21,506 nt of DNA from Discostella pseudostelligera (taxonomy: Eukaryota > Bacillariophyta > Thalassiosirophyceae > Thalassiosirales > Thalassiosiraceae): assembly GCA_036940085.1 (NCBI GenBank), contig JALLBK010000130.1, positions 1 to 21,506 on the forward strand, written 5' to 3'. The position numbers and the translations under genes were made by a program. Of the stretch, positions 18,087 through 21,506 are shown piece after piece. The notes under the pieces are model-generated. The model was not told where the DNA came from, searched no databases, and saw only the letters and a program-made list of their open reading frames with translations. How positions within the stretch are numbered: the first letter of the stretch is position 1; each line of letters begins with the position of its first letter.

Positions 18087-21000
18087 ATGGAGATAAATGC
18101 CGATAGCATCCCGGGTGAGTACCCTTGGAAAAAGGGACGTGTGGGAGAGAGGATGGCTGGGCGGGGAGGACGGGTGTGGGAATTTAGTCCATTTGATGGA
18201 GTGCGGCAGTGTGTACATGATGTGTTCTGCCCATAATGACGAATGACCAGTTGCCAACGACCGACTCTTTGCAATATCTTTGCCATACCTTCCATTCATC
18301 TCTCGTGCTTCCTCTTTCATTAAATCTCCGCCTTGTTCTCCTTTTACTTTTGTAATTGTAGAGCCAATCTTCCGGCTACGGAATCAATCCACCCTCCAAA
18401 TGCTCCAAAGCTACGATCATTCTGGAGAAGAAATGTCGCGCAAACGAGGAATGGATCAAGATGACAATGCAGGAAAAAGTGCAGAGGGAAAGAGTGCAAA
18501 AATCTTGCGTCAGGAGAAGGATCATACCGAGGAGGAAGAAGGTGGGAAAGAGAAGAATGACAATGAGGATGATAATGTCGATCCCCCGGCGAGAGAACGT
18601 CCAGCGGTGAGTGAGAGATGACGAAACAATTATATCATTGAACATTAATTGCCATCATTTTTATGTATTATTGATTGGCATTTTTGTCAACTCACTTTTT
18701 GCTCGTTTTAGGATGATAATTGGCCTCGTAAGTTTCATGCTTTCACACCGTACAGCATCCTTATTCCGATGGTTACTCCAGATTAGCACCTCACACATCA
18801 CATCTCTACTCCTGTCGTTGCCATCGCCTACTATTACTCGCACCACACCTCCAAAATAGACCGTCAATCACTCTCATTCACACGCTCTCTTATATTCTAC
18901 GGCTGTGGTTCCGTCACACCCGAACATGAGACTGCTGCCAAATATATTGAAGAGGCACGTTCCATGAGAAAGAAGTACTATGGTGGACATGCTGTGCATT
19001 CGTCACTACTGGTCGAGAGTAATACTACAAAGAGAAGAGGGTCGTTGGAGCCTACGGCATGTTTAAATGGTGTTCCAGTGCAAATTGACCCTTCGCCATT
19101 AGTGGATGCACCATATCCGCCATCATCATCAGCATCATCACTTTCTCTGGAATATGTACTTGGCAACAATGGCATTGTCGAAATCTACCACTCCACCGAT
19201 TTTCGTCGCACCCACAACCTCATTACCGTGCCTCCCCTATCCTCCTTCGTTGCCGACTATCAACGTCTCGTCGAAATGGCCTCCTCGGGTGTCATGCGTT
19301 CCTTCTCCTTCCAACGCTTACAAATGCTATCCTCCGCATTTAAAATGCACATTACCCTCAATGGTGCCGCCGAAGACGAGGCCCAAAGTGAATTACTCGG
19401 TACCGATTTCTACCGCACCATGAAGATTGACAATCATATCCATTTAGCGGCCGCGGCAAGTGCTAAACAATTTGTCAATTTTGTTCGTGACAAATTAGAA
19501 AAAGAGGGGAATACAATAGTTACCGAAGATGGTCAAACATTAAAAGAGGTATTTGAGAAGGCAGGGTTGGATTCCGATCATTTAACCATTGATGCATTCA
19601 ATGTCTTAGCCGATTATAGCGTATACCAGCGGTTCGATAACTTCAATAACAAGTACAGTCCGTTTCGGATGGCACAGATGAGGAAGATATTTTTGAAGAC
19701 GGACAATCATATTGATGGAAGGTGAGTGTGTGGTTGGATTGAGCCTTTTCATGACGTTGGATGATGCATGATTCATCTATCTATCGTCGATGCATGTAGG
19801 TACTTTGCGGAACTGACCAAAATTGTCTTAGCACGTCATGAGCAAGCCAAGGGACACTGCTCCGCGGCCGAAATGCGCCTCTCCATCTATGGCATGGAAA
19901 GCAACGAGTGGCTAAAGCTAGCGCAGTGGGTTCTACGTGATTGGAAGGAAGATGCCTTTCCTGGCAATATGTTATCATCGCACAATCGGTGGCTTGTCCA
20001 GGTACCGCGATTGTGGCGTGTTTACTATCAAAAAGGAGGAGGGAAGAAGTACTCCTTTCAGAACATGTTGGAGAATCTCTTTAATCCCTTGTTTGAGGCA
20101 ACGCTTCATCCTGAACAGCATCCAGAAGTATCCGAACTACTCAAACATGTTGTTGGTTTTGACTCCGTCGATGATGAGGGTGCATTGGAGGCACCATTGT
20201 CATGTTGCGAACCAACTTCGTGGACGAAGGAAGACAATCCTGCCTACTGCTGGCAACTGTACTATCTATGGGCAAACATTGAAATTCTCAACATTGTTCG
20301 AGAGTCGAAGGGTCTAAACACATTTGCATTCCGACCGCATGCTGGTGAGACTGGAGATGCCATGCATTTGGCTGCAACGTACATGCTCTGTCGATCGATC
20401 AATCATGGCATCAATCTTGATAAGCAGGTAAGGGTCGTTACTGCATGTGAAACTGGAGATGGAACGAAACGCTTTTGCACCAACTGACATGCTCTACTTT
20501 GCGATATGAATCACGTCAGGTGTCACTTCAATACTTGTACTACTTGGACCAGGTATGTATTTATGACATTCAGTGCTTGCATGAAACCAGGCTAATCGCA
20601 ACTCACTTGTATGCTGAACGGCAATCACAGATTGGACTGTCAGTCAGCCCACTGTCCAACAATTTCCTCTTCCGAAAAATGCACCAGAACTCCTTTCCGA
20701 AGCTGTTCAAGCGCGGGCTCAATGTGACGTTGTCTACAGACGATCCACTGTTATTTCACATGTCTGACGATGCATTGTTGGAAGGTGAGAAGCCTGGTAC
20801 AATGGTTGTTTTGGTATGACTGCACTTTTGTCTCATGCACATGCCGTCGCTGGTTTGTTTTATAGAATATTCGGTTGCCCGAGCATCCTTCGATCTCTCC
20901 ATGACCGACGTCTCTGAAATTGCCCGAAACAGTGTCTATCAATCGGGCTTTGAACACGAGTTGAAGAAACAATGGCTAGGCGATTACTACTACAAGGGCG

Positions 21001-21230
21001 TAACTCACTGCGATGAGAACAAAACACACGTCCCACTGATCCGAGCGAAATTTCGTGCCGAGCATCTGGCACTGGAGCATTTCATGGTCACACTGTTAGC
21101 GGCTGGCAAAGGAAAGACGGTATTGCAGGAAATGATGCAACAGTTTGGTGATGCCCGGAACGGACAACGACGGATTCTCTTCGAGAATATGGCGGAGGTA
21201 CCCGACTTTCCTGAACAAAATCAGCTTTGA
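18087..21230 (+). CDS. AMPD: AMP deaminase
   Basis: Converts AMP to IMP and ammonia in the cytosolic purine nucleotide cycle. Eight exons: 18087-18114, 18362-18606, 18712-18727, 18860-19721, 19800-20427, 20520-20552, 20631-20784 and 20866-21230; all introns are GT-AG and phases agree, giving 776 aa. Zinc site and catalytic residues are present: HIH 289-291 in KIDNHIH, RPHAGE (H564, E567), SPLSNN and STDDP 639-643 in TLSTDDPLLFH. Family-typical stretches include LRLSIYG-like MRLSIYGMESNEW, WLVQVPRL, FNPLFEATLHPEQHPE, GFDSVDDE, LQYLYYLDQIGL and EEYSVA. The start at 18087 lies in a good GACCATGG context. The first 90 residues (Glu/Asp/Lys-rich) are poorly conserved in the family. Exons 1 (28 nt) and 3 (16 nt) are tiny and less certain than the rest. 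Intron 6 (78 bp) is in frame and stop-free. It shares a promoter with the ABC1K gene. Confidence 0.9.
18712..18727 (+). other. 16-nt microexon of AMP deaminase (tentative)
   Basis: Acceptor TTTTAG, donor GTAAGT. It encodes DDNWP plus the first base of a His codon completed by the next exon. Inclusion is needed to keep the frame between exons 2 and 4 as I draw them. Alternative models could exist because the following intron begins with 19 open codons. Confidence 0.55.
20553..20630 (+). other. AMP deaminase intron 6: 78 bp, in frame and stop-free
   Basis: Donor CAG|GTATGT and acceptor TCACAG|ATT, phase 0, 26 codons without a stop. Removal restores YYLDQ-IGLSVSPLSNN as expected for the family. 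Confidence 0.85.
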
Positions 21231-21506
21231 ACAATGGTAGAATAGAGATAAGATTTGTCAGTTCATTAGACGCACATTACTTTATAGCATGGTACCTGCA
21301 TTAAATAGGAGTAATAAGCAGGAGTATTGACCCAGATTGACCCCTACATCTTGTATTCATCTCATGTTCATTCCACGTGGCTGTGTGGCAAACATGGCGG
21401 GAAGGATAAGTGGCGATATGTGGCGAAAATGACGTGAGGAAAGATCGCATCGATCTGTCACAGCTAGTTTCGAAACTGCCGGCGGTTTCGAAGCTAGTTT
21501 GCCTGT
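21231..21506. promoter_or_regulatory. Right-edge region: AMP deaminase 3' flank and probable promoter of the next gene
   Basis: A palindromic G-box CCACGTGG (21373-21380) and ATGGCGGGAA (21394-21403) lie 16 bp apart, followed by TGGCGATATG, TGGCGAAAATGACG and the 34-bp palindrome at 21464-21497. The same motif pairing occurs at other gene starts in the window, so a plus-strand gene may begin beyond the edge. No coding sequence is visible. Confidence 0.4.
21464..21497. repeat. 34-bp near-perfect palindrome
   Basis: Both arms read CTAG(T/C)TTCGAAAC(T/C)GCC towards the centre GCC|GGC at 21480/21481. Only two of 17 pairs mismatch, and both are G-T pairs that would still wobble in RNA. It contains two TTCGAA palindromes. 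Confidence 0.85.

Noticed and set aside
1..21506. Mobile element, CRISPR array, prophage or toxin system
   Set aside because: No transposase with terminal repeats, no regularly spaced repeat array and no bacterial-style operon was seen; the window is ordinary gene-dense eukaryotic DNA.

Overview
The window looks like nuclear DNA of a diatom, probably a centric one. Nine protein-coding genes with short GT-AG introns are packed on both strands. Four of them begin with a signal peptide followed by Ala-Phe (or a close variant), the 'ASAFAP'-type entry signal of diatom complex plastids. Species cannot be named from the sequence alone. I worked out all exon joins by hand from GT/AG signals, reading phase and family conservation.

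Layout. (1) 178-995 (+): two-exon orphan gene. (2) 1303-2246 (-): two-exon plastid membrane protein with a bacterial-PH-like domain. (3) 2806-3507 (-): plastid-targeted EF-hand protein. (4) 4276-6405 (+): plastid terminal oxidase (PTOX/alternative oxidase family), three exons. (5) 6721-8775 (-): large protein of unknown function with a PDZ-like segment, a CxxC...HxC zinc knuckle and a distinctive C-terminal module. (6) 9481-12276 (-): Ser/Thr kinase with a long C-terminal region, possibly PLK4-like. (7) 12698-14095 (+): SET-domain protein with a signal peptide and a very acidic tract. (8) 14154-17460 (-): plastid ABC1K/UbiB-family atypical kinase, five exons. (9) 18087-21230 (+): AMP deaminase, eight exons including a 16-nt microexon. 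The right edge (21231-21506) looks like the promoter of a further gene outside the window.

How the genes relate. PTOX (plastoquinol oxidase) and the ABC1K kinase (a family linked in plants to plastoglobules and prenylquinone metabolism) touch the same plastid quinone pool. The EF-hand and PH-like proteins are also predicted to be plastid-targeted. This is a neighbourhood of plastid genes, not a demonstrated operon-like system. I found no mobile element, CRISPR array, rRNA or convincing tRNA.

Strongest cross-cutting signals. An E2F-like motif, (A/T)TGGCGGG, occurs 11 times by my hand scan, every time in a 5' flank or shared promoter gap. In three places it sits beside a CACGTG G-box. A cluster of TGACGTCA/ACGT elements lies in the EF-hand/PTOX shared promoter. 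Three introns (two in PTOX, one in AMP deaminase) are multiples of three with no in-frame stop. One of them falls exactly inside the PTOX di-iron ExxH motif. A 34-bp near-palindrome lies at the right edge.
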